Origin: Actinomycetes bacterium
Lineage (GTDB): Bacteria; Actinomycetota; Acidimicrobiia; Acidimicrobiales; Aldehydirespiratoraceae
DNA length: 64,000 nucleotides
Assembly: GCA_024276495.1 (NCBI GenBank)
Contig: JAJRXC010000029.1
Coordinates: forward strand, 1-64,000
Reading direction: 5' to 3'
Part shown: piece after piece, positions 38,098 through 46,672 of the stretch
How positions within the stretch are numbered: position 1 is the stretch's first letter
Layout: each line of letters opens with the position of its first letter
Position numbers and translations under genes: made by a program
The notes under the pieces: generated by a model
What the model was told of the DNA's origin: nothing
Databases searched by the model: none
Seen by the model: only the letters and a program-made list of their open reading frames with translations

Positions 38098-38856
38098 ATG
38101 GCAGACGTCTTTCACCTCGGGTTGACGAAAGAGCTGGTGGGGGGCGCGTCGTTGGCGATCGTGCCGGGCGACCCCGGACGCGTGGAGCGCATCGCCCGCC
38201 TCCTCGACGATCCGGTACCCCTCGCGTCGACCCGTGAGTTCACGTCGTACCGGGGCCTCGCCGCCGGGCAACCGGTGATCGTCTGCTCCACCGGCATCGG
38301 AGGTCCATCGACCTCCATCGCCGTCGAGGAACTGGCCCAACTCGGCGTCCGCACCTTCCTGCGGGTCGGAACCACCGGGGCGATCCAACCCGACCTCGAC
38401 GTCGGCACCATCATCGTCACCAACGGCGCCGTCCGACTCGACGGCGCCAGTCGCCACTTCGCCCCGCTCGAGTTTCCCGCGGTGTCCGACTTCGAGTGCA
38501 CGACCGCCCTCGTCGCCGCCACTCGCGCCACCGGCAGTGAACCACGAGTCGGCGTGACCGCATCGGCCGACACCTTCTACCCCGGACAGGAGCGCTACGA
38601 CACCGTCTCCGGCCGGGTCATGAAGGAGCTCGAAGGCAGCCTCGCCGAATGGCAGGCGCTCGGGGTGCTCAACTACGAGATGGAGAGCGCCACCCTGTTC
38701 ACGATGTGCGCGACCAACGGCTGGCGGGCCGGCTGCGTCGCCGGCGCGATCGTGAATCGACACGACCAGGAGATCCCGGACCCCGCCGTCATCGAGGAGA
38801 CCGAGGCGCGTTCGATTCGGGTGGTGGTCGAGGCGGCTCGTCTGCTCCTGGCCTGA
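38098..38856 (+). CDS. udp: Uridine phosphorylase
   Basis: This encodes 252 residues of the nucleoside phosphorylase fold. [12 protein letters not shown] binds phosphate, [16 protein letters not shown] and RVGTTGAIQ form the ribose/phosphate site, and [12 protein letters not shown] carries the conserved Glu-Met-Glu. The enzyme splits uridine to uracil and ribose-1-phosphate for pyrimidine salvage. Close to the TetR gene upstream, possibly co-transcribed. Confidence 0.93.
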   Translation: MADVFHLGLTKELVGGASLAIVPGDPGRVERIARLLDDPVPLASTREFTSYRGLAAGQPVIVCSTGIGGPSTSIAVEELAQLGVRTFLRVGTTGAIQPDLDVGTIIVTNGAVRLDGASRHFAPLEFPAVSDFECTTALVAATRATGSEPRVGVTASADTFYPGQERYDTVSGRVMKELEGSLAEWQALGVLNYEMESATLFTMCATNGWRAGCVAGAIVNRHDQEIPDPAVIEETEARSIRVVVEAARLLLA

Positions 38857-38877
38857 CCGTCGCCGCCCAGCCCGGAC

Positions 38878-39441
38878 TCAGTCGTCGGCGCGGGCGTCGG
38901 GTCCGTCGGGATCGCCCAGCGCGTCGGCGAGCCGATCGAGCACGCCGTCTTCGAGGTTCGCGTAGACGAGATGTGACCCGGTGAAACGCCGGGCCTCCGC
39001 CAACAAGGCATCCTCGTCGAGATCGCTCACCAGCATCGCGACGGTCGCGGAGCCGGGTACGACCGCCGCGCGAAACCATGCGACCCAATCGTCGGAGATC
39101 CCCAGGTCGATCACTTTGGCAGCGACCGCTCCGGCCCCGGCCCCGGCCGCGATCCCCGCCACCCAACCGACCGGGCCACCGAGGATCAGGCCGACGAGGC
39201 CGGCCCACATCGCGCCGGAGAACGCGCTCCGACCCGCCTGGAGATCCTTTGTCTCGACGACGTTGGTGTGGCCGTCCTCGTCCTTCACGATGAGGACGAG
39301 ATCGGCGAGGACCAGCGCGTTCCTCGATTCGAGCCGGGCCGCCGCGGTCATGAACTCGCGGGCCCGGTACACGTCTTCGAACGAGATCCCCACCAACGTC
39401 TGGGGGGTGGTGGTGTCCGTCTGCGCGGTTGTGTCGTTCAT
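38878..39441 (-). CDS. DUF1269-family membrane-associated protein
   Basis: This encodes 187 residues. TLVGISFEDVYRAREFM and LADLVLIVKDEDGHTNVVETKDL lead into a Gly/Ala-rich hydrophobic stretch (about 75-110, GLVGLILGGPVGWVAGIAAGAGAG), probably a membrane hairpin. Next comes a conserved IDLGISDDWVAWFRAAVVPGS-type segment. The family is common in actinobacteria and has no known function. It is convergent with uridine phosphorylase and lies 15 bases downstream of the 2OG-oxygenase stop on the same strand. Confidence 0.88.
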   Translation of the reverse strand: MNDTTAQTDTTTPQTLVGISFEDVYRAREFMTAAARLESRNALVLADLVLIVKDEDGHTNVVETKDLQAGRSAFSGAMWAGLVGLILGGPVGWVAGIAAGAGAGAVAAKVIDLGISDDWVAWFRAAVVPGSATVAMLVSDLDEDALLAEARRFTGSHLVYANLEDGVLDRLADALGDPDGPDARADD

Positions 39442-39456
39442 GGCGATGAGCCGACG

Positions 39457-40395
39457 CTACATCACCGTCGAGCGAAACTTCCGCAGCAGCCACGGTCCGG
39501 CCTGCACCGGCGGGTGCCGGGGCATCTCGCCGGGAACTCGACACGAGGGAAGACACTCGATGACGGCGTCCCAGTTGGCCATGTGGAAGAACGCGAACGA
39601 CATCCGCTCCTCGGCGGTCGGGACGACTCGATGCATCGTGGAACGCCACCGGTCATTGGTCCACTGGGCGATCGAGTCGCCCAAGTTGACGATGAACGAG
39701 TCCGGGTCGTGTTCGACGTCGACCCATCCACGGTCGAGGTCCTCGATCTGCAGGCCGGACACGCCGTCGGTGCGCAGGATCGTCAGCGTGCCGTAGTCGG
39801 TGTGGGCGCCAGCGCGCAACGCCCCCGGGTAGGAGGCCGACGGGCGGGACAGGGCCGGATAGCGGATCGCCCTCATCGACGTGATGGGCCGATCGGTCAG
39901 CGGCACGAAATGGTCCGCCGGGAGCTCGAGCGCCACGGCCATCGCCGACATCAGCCGCTCGGCGATCCCGCTCAACGCACGATAGTAGTCCTCCCATGCG
40001 CCCCGCAGCCCGGCCGGGCGCTCCGGCCACAGACTCGGCGACCGAATCCATCCCTCGTCGGCCGACGTCGGGAACGACCCACCACAATCGGGGCCGACCG
40101 ACAACGACTCCTTCAGATCGGCGACGCCGTCACCGGCGCCGAGCGAGCGAGCCAGCGTCTCGTGGCGAAACGGCGAGTACCCGTAGGGGTAGCCGGGTTC
40201 GGGGAACTCGATCCGGCGCCGTTCCGCCTCGGGGAGGGCGAAGAACTCCCGGGCGGTGTCCCATGCCCGATCGACGACAGCGGACGGAACCGCCGCTCGC
40301 GGAACCCGGAAGAACCCGTTCTCCTCGCACGCGGTGGCCAACGCGGCGGCCTGGACGTCGATCGGATCGTCGAGGTCGACGATCCCGAGTCGCAA
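39457..40395 (-). CDS. 2-oxoglutarate/Fe(II) oxygenase, isopenicillin-N-synthase-like
   Basis: From TTG at 40395 this is 312 residues. The upstream frame has no ATG outside the neighbouring gene, and a GGGAG precedes this TTG, which decides the start. The DIOX_N part has ATACEENGFFRV. The Fe(II) site is AHTDYGTLTI (His-x-Asp) and TMHRVV (His); an Arg-x-Ser-like 2OG-binding segment (ERMSFAFF) follows. Members hydroxylate or desaturate small molecules. The substrate is unknown. It follows the small repeat protein by 22 bases. Confidence 0.88.
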   Translation of the reverse strand: MRLGIVDLDDPIDVQAAALATACEENGFFRVPRAAVPSAVVDRAWDTAREFFALPEAERRRIEFPEPGYPYGYSPFRHETLARSLGAGDGVADLKESLSVGPDCGGSFPTSADEGWIRSPSLWPERPAGLRGAWEDYYRALSGIAERLMSAMAVALELPADHFVPLTDRPITSMRAIRYPALSRPSASYPGALRAGAHTDYGTLTILRTDGVSGLQIEDLDRGWVDVEHDPDSFIVNLGDSIAQWTNDRWRSTMHRVVPTAEERMSFAFFHMANWDAVIECLPSCRVPGEMPRHPPVQAGPWLLRKFRSTVM

Positions 40396-40417
40396 CGCGA
40401 GCTCCCGACCGGAGGAC

Positions 40418-40714
40418 TCAGGCGCGGACGCCGGTGACGGGTTGGTCACCCATCGGGGTCTTGACACTGCCCGTGAAGTTGTCGCCGTCGACCGTCCCGG
40501 TGAACGTGAGGGTGATCTCACCCATCGGACTCTTCATGTCGCTGGCGAAGCTCACCGCGTCGCCGTCGAAGACCACGTCGTAGAGCGTGGCCTCGCCCAT
40601 CGGGCTCTTCATCGTTCCCGTACCGTCGTCGCCGAGACTCACTTCCGGCTTCTGCTCCCCCATCGGGGTCTGCATGGTCATGATCCAATTGCCGGCTGCG
40701 CTCATCGTTTCCAT
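40418..40714 (-). CDS. Small beta-rich protein with repeated (K/Q)(S/T)PMGE motif
   Basis: This encodes 98 residues; ATG 40705 is an alternative start. A core GNWIMTMQTPMGEQKPEVSL is followed by alternating short strands, with TPMGE, SPMGE, SPMGE and TPMGD at four evenly spaced sites. The layout looks like a small antiparallel barrel in which each PMG(E/D) is a turn. Similar short proteins with T-P-M-G-E repeats occur in other bacteria, but I know no function. It is first of a two-gene unit with the 2OG oxygenase and divergent from the ini regulator gene. Confidence 0.75.
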   Translation of the reverse strand: METMSAAGNWIMTMQTPMGEQKPEVSLGDDGTGTMKSPMGEATLYDVVFDGDAVSFASDMKSPMGEITLTFTGTVDGDNFTGSVKTPMGDQPVTGVRA

Positions 40715-40849
40715 CCCTGTGCTGTTCGGTCGGACCGAAAGCTAGTCGCCCGGCCGTGTCGGCGAACAGGCAGACAGGCGCGATCATCTCGCAACGGCCG
40801 ATCCCCGACCAACTGCCCGGGTCGGCCCGCCGGCATCTACCATCTCCTG

Positions 40850-43348
40850 ATGGGCGCCGCGATCACTCTCGTCATCGGACCGGGGGGCTGCGGAAAATCC
40901 CACCTCGTCGACGCCGTCGCCGCCGCTCACGACGGCCCTGTCACCCGAATCACCCCAACCGTCGCCGAGCGCGCCACCGTGCTCGGGGCGTTTCGTCAAC
41001 TCCTCGATGATGCCGATCCCGACTCGGCGCCCGAGCGACTTGCCGGGATCATCGGCCACGACGGGCTCCTCGTGATCGACGACGCCCACTTCCTCGACGA
41101 CGACTCCCTCACCGTCGTCGGTGAGCTCGCCGGCCGCAGGATCACGCTCGCGCTCACCCACCGGCCGCTCCCCCGCCCGGCGCTCGCCGCCCTCGACGAG
41201 ACGCTCTCGGCCCGAGGCGAGGTCGTGGATGTCGTCCACGTCGCCCCGCTCGACGCGATCGCCCTCGCGGCCGTGCTCGCCACGACATCGGGAACGGCGA
41301 TCGACACCGACCGGCTGTCGGCGATTCATGCCGCGACCGGCGGGGTTCCCGGGTGGGCCCTCGCCCTGGTCGACGCCGAGGACCCGGTGGCTGATGCGCC
41401 GGCGCTGTTGGCCCACCGGGTCGAGGCGGAGCTGGCCCGGGGTGCCCCCGCGGTCTCCGCCGTCGCCGAGATCGCGGCGCTCGCGCCCGATCTCGCCGAC
41501 GATGTCATCGCCGCCGCCCTCGACCTGCCCACCGACGACGTCCGCACCGCGTTCGACGAGTTGGCCGTCGCCGGCCTTCTCGACCCCGACGCGGGCACGT
41601 TGTGGCCGTGCGTCGCCGCCACCTGCCGGGCGTTGCCATCGAGCGCCCGGCGTCGTTCCCTGCACGATCGCCTCGCCCGGACGCTGCTCGCGCGGGGCGG
41701 CGAGGTCGGCGCCGCGGCCCGCCACCTGCTCCAATCGGGTGCGACCGGCGCCGACGCCGCCGCGGTCTACGTCCTCGCCGGCGACGAGTTGCGCTTCCGG
41801 GATCCCAACGCTGCGATCGCCTGGTACGACGAAGCCGCCGTCGGCAACCGCGGACCGGCGACGACGATCGGTCCGATCGAAGCAGAGGCGTTCGCCGGTC
41901 GACCGATCATCGCCCGCTCGGCCCCCGACGGCCTTCCCCCGACCGAACGGGCCCGGCTGCTCGCCGTCCGGGTCGTCGACGAGGCCCGTTCCGGTCGACC
42001 GGACCGGGCCGCTCGGCTCCTCGACCTGTTGGCCGACGGTGACACGGCCCATCCGGTGCTGCGCCGCGACGCCGCCCGCCTCTTCGCCACTGCCCTGCGG
42101 TGTGCCGCGCCGCCGGGCGCCGGGCCGGCCGATCCCGGCGTTCCCGAACCTCCTCGAGACCCACTCGACCCGGTCGCCGAGTTGGCGTTCCGCCTGGCCG
42201 TCGCGTGCCTCGGTGAACGAGGGGACCCGGCCGCTGTCGGGGTGCGCTTCACCGCCGCGGCCGACCTCATGGAGCAGCTCGAGCCGAGCGTCGTCCTCCC
42301 CGACTCGCCCCACGCGATCGGGACGCTTCACCTCGCCGCGGTCGGTGACCTCTCCGGCGCCTCGATCCTGATCGAGCGGGCCACCCGGACCGAGCCGGGT
42401 GGACCGGTCCTCGGTCCGCGGCATCGTCTCCTGCACGCGTGGATCGCCCTGCGCCGGGCCCGCTACGAGACACCTGCGGCCCTCGTTCGCAATCCCCCCG
42501 AGGTCCTCGACCCCCGGGATCGGGTCGTCTGGGCGGCGCTCGCCGCCAGCCTCGCTCGCCGCAACGGCGACATCGCCCGTCTGCGCGACGCCTGGGCCAC
42601 CGCCGAGCCGCTGCTGCTGGCCGGGGTCGCCGACCTCTTCCACATCGAGTTGATCGGCGAGCTCGTCCTTGCGGCGGCCCGGTTGGGCCATCCCGAACGG
42701 TCCCGGGCCACCACCGGGGCGTTCTCGACGATGGTGGCATCGACCGTCGCGACGGTTTGGGGCGTGCCCCATGCCTGGTTGGAGCTGAACGTGGCGATCG
42801 AAGCGGACGACGGCGTCGCGGCCGGGGAGGCCACCGACCGGTTGCGTCAACGGGCCACCGATGGCCCACACGACCGCGCCCTCGTCGCCGCCGCGGAGCT
42901 CTGGACGGTGATCGTCGACGGGAACATCGATGGGCCCGAACGAATCGACGAGGTCCACTCCACGGCCGACGCGCTCGCCGGACGAGGGCTGCTGTGGGAG
43001 GCGTCGCGGCTGGCCGGCCAGGCCGCGATCCGTGTGGCCGACACCGGCGACGCCCGGCGCCTTCTCGACCTGGCCCGGCGACTCCACCGTGGCGGATCCG
43101 AGCCGGCCGCGACAGCGCCGAGTGGCACCGCGACGGGGTTGTCGCCGCGGGAGATCGAGATCGCCCGTTACGTGATCGACGGCGTCACCTACCGCGAGAT
43201 CGGCGGCCAGCTCTATCTGTCACCGAAGACCGTCGAACACCACGTCGCGAGGATCCGACGCAAGGTCGGAGCCGGGTCGCGAGCCGAGATGCTCGCCATC
43301 CTGCGTGAGATCCTCCCCACTCCAGGAGACGCCGACGGGCAGGAATGA
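40850..43348 (+). CDS. LuxR-family ATPase regulator, IniR-like
   Basis: This encodes 832 residues from ATG 40850. The P-loop is GPGGCGKSHL (about 10-19) and Walker B is LLVIDDAHFLDD. Helical repeats fill the middle. The C-terminal LuxR helix-turn-helix begins GLSPREIEIARYVIDGVTYREI. This is the large STAND/LAL-type layout. The gene lies directly upstream of iniB-, iniA- and iniC-like genes, as the mycobacterial regulator IniR lies near iniBAC. I therefore infer it controls the ini set through the palindromes at 43413-43436 and 48847-48875. Confidence 0.82.
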   Translation: MGAAITLVIGPGGCGKSHLVDAVAAAHDGPVTRITPTVAERATVLGAFRQLLDDADPDSAPERLAGIIGHDGLLVIDDAHFLDDDSLTVVGELAGRRITLALTHRPLPRPALAALDETLSARGEVVDVVHVAPLDAIALAAVLATTSGTAIDTDRLSAIHAATGGVPGWALALVDAEDPVADAPALLAHRVEAELARGAPAVSAVAEIAALAPDLADDVIAAALDLPTDDVRTAFDELAVAGLLDPDAGTLWPCVAATCRALPSSARRRSLHDRLARTLLARGGEVGAAARHLLQSGATGADAAAVYVLAGDELRFRDPNAAIAWYDEAAVGNRGPATTIGPIEAEAFAGRPIIARSAPDGLPPTERARLLAVRVVDEARSGRPDRAARLLDLLADGDTAHPVLRRDAARLFATALRCAAPPGAGPADPGVPEPPRDPLDPVAELAFRLAVACLGERGDPAAVGVRFTAAADLMEQLEPSVVLPDSPHAIGTLHLAAVGDLSGASILIERATRTEPGGPVLGPRHRLLHAWIALRRARYETPAALVRNPPEVLDPRDRVVWAALAASLARRNGDIARLRDAWATAEPLLLAGVADLFHIELIGELVLAAARLGHPERSRATTGAFSTMVASTVATVWGVPHAWLELNVAIEADDGVAAGEATDRLRQRATDGPHDRALVAAAELWTVIVDGNIDGPERIDEVHSTADALAGRGLLWEASRLAGQAAIRVADTGDARRLLDLARRLHRGGSEPAATAPSGTATGLSPREIEIARYVIDGVTYREIGGQLYLSPKTVEHHVARIRRKVGAGSRAEMLAILREILPTPGDADGQE

Positions 43349-43412
43349 TATTCTCACACGCTGACACGTGGGGTGCCGAAGAGATCGGCCGTCCCGGAGC
43401 CCCTATTGGTGC

Positions 43413-43436
43413 CCCCGGGGTGGGGGGATGTCCCCG
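43413..43436 (+). promoter_or_regulatory. Palindrome pair upstream of the iniB-like gene
   Basis: CCCCGGGG (43413-43420) is followed two bases later by GGGGGATGTCCCCG (43423-43436), a near-perfect palindrome. Nearly the same two elements precede the other IniB-type gene (48847-48875). This points to one regulator for both. The 165-base gap holds no other recognisable element. Confidence 0.65.
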
Positions 43437-43513
43437 ATTCGGAGTTCCTCCAGGTTCCCTACGTTGCAGACAGCCACTCCGACCGGAGCGGCACCGAACA
43501 GGAGGAATCCGAA

Positions 43514-44725
43514 ATGGCAGTTGACGTGAAGGCCGCATTCGAAGAGCTGATCCGCAAGATCCTCGGCGACCGCGAGGCCGCCGCAGCCTATGTGGCCGAT
43601 CCCGAGGGCACCCTCGTCGAGGCCGGCGTGACCGGCGGCGATCTCAGCTCGGCCGACATCCGCGCAGTGGTCGAGGAGGTCTGCAACGATCTCGACCTCA
43701 GCCCCGAGGTTCGCTCCTCGTTGCAGTCCTACTCCAACCCGTCCCCGTCGACAACGGCCGGTGCGGCCGCTCCGGCTGCCCCCGCCGGTGCGCCGACTCC
43801 GCCGCCTCCGGTTGCGCCGCCGGCGCAGCCGCCCCTGGAGATGGTCCAGCAGCACCTCAACTACGTCACCTACGTGACCTACGAGGGCGACGAGACGATC
43901 ACCCAGGAGATCACCAACATCGACCAGAGCACCGACATCAACATCGATGTCGGCGACTACAACGACGGCGAGATCATCGTCGACATCGACAACGTGTCGG
44001 CTACCGACGGCGGCGTCGCTGCCGGCGAGGGTGCCTCGGTCGAGGACGTGATCACCGGTGACGGCAACGTCCAGGTCGACGGCAACGTCACCGACAGCGC
44101 GGTCAACACCGGGGAGAACACCGGCAACATCGTCGGCGAGATGGACGACTCGTCGATCGTCAGCGGCAACGAGATCGGCGGCGACGTCGTCTCGGTCGGC
44201 GACATGGACGTCGACGACTCCGCCATCGGCTTCGGCGACGGTGACACCGGCAACGTCTCCGACGTCAGCGGGTCCGGCGACATCGGACAAGGCGTCGGCG
44301 GCGGCATCACCCAGGTCGGCACCGACGACACCGCCGCAGCCCAGGGCGGCGGCGACGCCTTCGGAGACATCGACGATTCGGCAGTGAGCACCGGAGGTGG
44401 CGAGACCACCAACGTCAGCGACATCGACGACGGCTCGGCCGTCTCACTCGGCGACGGCGACGCCGAGGGCACCAACATCGAGGACTCCACGATCCTCGAT
44501 GTCGACCTCGACCTCGGCCGAGGAGGCGGCGGTGGCGACGCCCTCACCCGAAGCGTGGCCGAGACGACCGGTGAAGAGGCCCTCGAGCGGGCCGGCAACG
44601 GGCTCGATCGGTCGAGCGACTCGCTGACCAACGGCGGCATGGTCGACGCCAAGCCGGACGTCATCGAGGAAGTGCCGGAGCCCATGGACGACATGAGCGA
44701 CATGGACGACATGGGCGACATGTAG
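43514..44725 (+). CDS. IniB-like acidic repeat protein
   Basis: This encodes 403 residues from ATG 43514, with GGAGG eight bases upstream. Residues about 5-65 form an IniB-type N-terminal domain (RKILGDREAAAAYVADPEGTL, then DLSSADIRAVVEEV). A Pro/Ala linker follows, then about 230 residues of acidic, Gly/Asp/Ser-rich short repeats (DDSSIVSGNEIGGDVVSVGD and similar), likely a beta-solenoid. It ends in repeated MDDM/MGDM. No signal peptide. In mycobacteria iniB leads the cell-wall-stress operon iniBAC; the exact role of IniB is unknown. Here it is followed by a strong hairpin and then iniA. Confidence 0.8.
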   Translation: MAVDVKAAFEELIRKILGDREAAAAYVADPEGTLVEAGVTGGDLSSADIRAVVEEVCNDLDLSPEVRSSLQSYSNPSPSTTAGAAAPAAPAGAPTPPPPVAPPAQPPLEMVQQHLNYVTYVTYEGDETITQEITNIDQSTDINIDVGDYNDGEIIVDIDNVSATDGGVAAGEGASVEDVITGDGNVQVDGNVTDSAVNTGENTGNIVGEMDDSSIVSGNEIGGDVVSVGDMDVDDSAIGFGDGDTGNVSDVSGSGDIGQGVGGGITQVGTDDTAAAQGGGDAFGDIDDSAVSTGGGETTNVSDIDDGSAVSLGDGDAEGTNIEDSTILDVDLDLGRGGGGGDALTRSVAETTGEEALERAGNGLDRSSDSLTNGGMVDAKPDVIEEVPEPMDDMSDMDDMGDM

Positions 44726-44754
44726 GACCGGTCGCCCCGTGACAATCGCGAGGA

Positions 44755-44784
44755 CAGATGACCCCACCTCGGTGGGGTCATCTG
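44755..44784 (+). terminator. Hairpin between iniB-like and iniA-like genes
   Basis: CAGATGACCCCACC pairs with GGTGGGGTCATCTG over 14 bases around a two-base centre. There is no T-run after it. It may be an attenuator or partial terminator that lowers iniA-iniC relative to iniB, or may protect the mRNA. Confidence 0.65.
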
Positions 44785-44833
44785 CTCGCGTCGGTCCCCA
44801 CACCGTCCCGACGACCGCCGACCCTCCCGAACG

Positions 44834-46672
44834 ATGACGCCTCCGACCACACCCGACTCCGCCGCCCAGACCGTCGTCGACAACGCCCTCCGTGCCTGCT
44901 CGGCGTTCGGGCGCGAAGACCTGATGGCCCGGCTCGAATCGACGAACGCGGCCCTGGCCGGCGATGCCGCCCACGTCGTCGTCGTCGGCGAGTTCAAACA
45001 GGGAAAGAGCTCACTCGTCAACGCCCTCGTGGCCGCGACGATCTGTCCGGTCGACGACGACATCGCCACCGCGGTACCGACGTTCTTGCGCGAGGCGCCG
45101 TCACCTCGGGCCGAGGTCGTCTACGCCGACGACCTCGACCCGGAGATTCCGACCGCCGAACTGGTCGGCGAGCGCATCGACCTGAACGATCTCCACCAAT
45201 ACGTCACCGAGCACCGGGCCCTGGACCGGAACCTCGACCGGACGGTACGGGCCGTCAACATCTGGCTTCCCCGGCGGATCCTCGCCGGCCTCACCCTGGT
45301 CGACACCCCCGGCGTCGGCGGGCTCGGCTCGGCCCACAACACCCCCACCATGGGGGCGCTCCCACTCGCCGACGCGGTGGTGTTCGTCACCGATGCGTCA
45401 CAGGAGCTCACCCGAGCGGAGCTCGACTTCCTCCACCGGGCCCACGACGCGTGCGACAACCTGGTCGTCGCCCTCACGAAGACGGATCTCTATCCACAAT
45501 GGCGCAAGATCCGGGACCTCGACGAGGACCATCTCCGCCGGGCCGGGCTCGACGTCGAGATACTGCCGATCTCGGCGCCGCTTCGCGTCCGAGCGGTGCA
45601 AGGCGACGACAGGGAGCTCAACCAGGCGTCGGGATATCCGGCGCTTGTCCGATTCCTCGCCGACCGGGTCGTCAAGGCCGCGCAGCGCAACGCGCAGCGC
45701 AACGCCGGCGTCGAGGTCAGCGCGGTGTGCGATCAGTTGGCCTCGCAGTTCTCGTCGGAACGGTCTGCGCTCGCCGATCCCGAACGAGCCCAGGCGATCG
45801 TCGACGACCTGACCGAGACCAAGGTCCGCACGGAGGCCCTCCGCAGCCAGGCCGCCCGCTGGAACCAGACGCTCGGCGACGGCATCGCCGATCTCGTCGC
45901 CGACGTCGAACACGACTATCGGGGCCGCACCCGCATGCTGCTCAAGGAGTGCGACGCGGCGATCGACAACAGCGACCCGGCCGACACATGGTCGGAGTTC
46001 GAGCCGTGGCTGTCGGAGCGGGTCTCGCGTGAGGTGCTCGAGAACTATCGGTTCCTGCAGGACTCGGCGGCGACGCTGAGTGCCCTCGTCGCCGAGCACT
46101 TCCAGGACGCGAGTGGCGAGGTGCTCGACCAGCTCGCGATCCACAACCCCATTCCGATCATGGGGTCGACGACCATCGATGCCACGGTCGACACCGAGAA
46201 GCCGAGCGCCGCCGCCCGCGGCTTCACCGCCCTACGGGGCAGCTACATGGGCGTGCTCATGTTCACGATGATCGGCTCGATGGTCGGCGTCGCACTCGGG
46301 CCCGTCGCCATCGGCATCGGTGTGATCATGGGCCGCAAGACACTGCGGGAGGAGAAGCAGCGACAGGTCGCCAACCGACGCGTCCAGGCCAAGAACGCCG
46401 TCCGCAAGTACACCGACGAGGTCACGTTCCATGTCAACAAGGACTCCCGTGACACGCTTCGCCGGGTCCAACGCCAGCTCCGCGACCACTACTCGGCGCG
46501 CGCCGAGGAGCTCCACCGGTCGACGACCGAGGCACTGAAGGCGGCCAACCTCGCCGCCAAGCAGCTCGAGTCCGACCGGGCCAAGCGGATCGCCGACATC
46601 GATGCCGAGCTGGCCCGGATCACGTCCCTGCGTGACATGGCCCAGAGCCTGGTGGTGGGGAGCGCGAAATGA
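44834..46672 (+). CDS. Dynamin-family GTPase, IniA-like
   Basis: This encodes 612 residues. G1 is GEFKQGKSSL (residues 52-61), G3 is DTPGVGG and G4 is TKTD. A long helical stalk follows, with a hydrophobic hairpin at about 472-503 (MGVLMFTMIGSMVGVALGPV) that fits the IniA membrane-insertion region. Mycobacterial IniA is a bacterial dynamin that remodels membranes under cell-wall drug stress. It overlaps iniC by 4 bases (ATGA), so the two GTPases are probably made in fixed ratio. Confidence 0.9.
   Translation: MTPPTTPDSAAQTVVDNALRACSAFGREDLMARLESTNAALAGDAAHVVVVGEFKQGKSSLVNALVAATICPVDDDIATAVPTFLREAPSPRAEVVYADDLDPEIPTAELVGERIDLNDLHQYVTEHRALDRNLDRTVRAVNIWLPRRILAGLTLVDTPGVGGLGSAHNTPTMGALPLADAVVFVTDASQELTRAELDFLHRAHDACDNLVVALTKTDLYPQWRKIRDLDEDHLRRAGLDVEILPISAPLRVRAVQGDDRELNQASGYPALVRFLADRVVKAAQRNAQRNAGVEVSAVCDQLASQFSSERSALADPERAQAIVDDLTETKVRTEALRSQAARWNQTLGDGIADLVADVEHDYRGRTRMLLKECDAAIDNSDPADTWSEFEPWLSERVSREVLENYRFLQDSAATLSALVAEHFQDASGEVLDQLAIHNPIPIMGSTTIDATVDTEKPSAAARGFTALRGSYMGVLMFTMIGSMVGVALGPVAIGIGVIMGRKTLREEKQRQVANRRVQAKNAVRKYTDEVTFHVNKDSRDTLRRVQRQLRDHYSARAEELHRSTTEALKAANLAAKQLESDRAKRIADIDAELARITSLRDMAQSLVVGSAK

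Noticed and set aside
40784-43087. A 767-codon minus-strand frame antisense to the IniR-like regulator
   Set aside because: No domain, biased composition; the plus strand carries clear P-loop and LuxR motifs.
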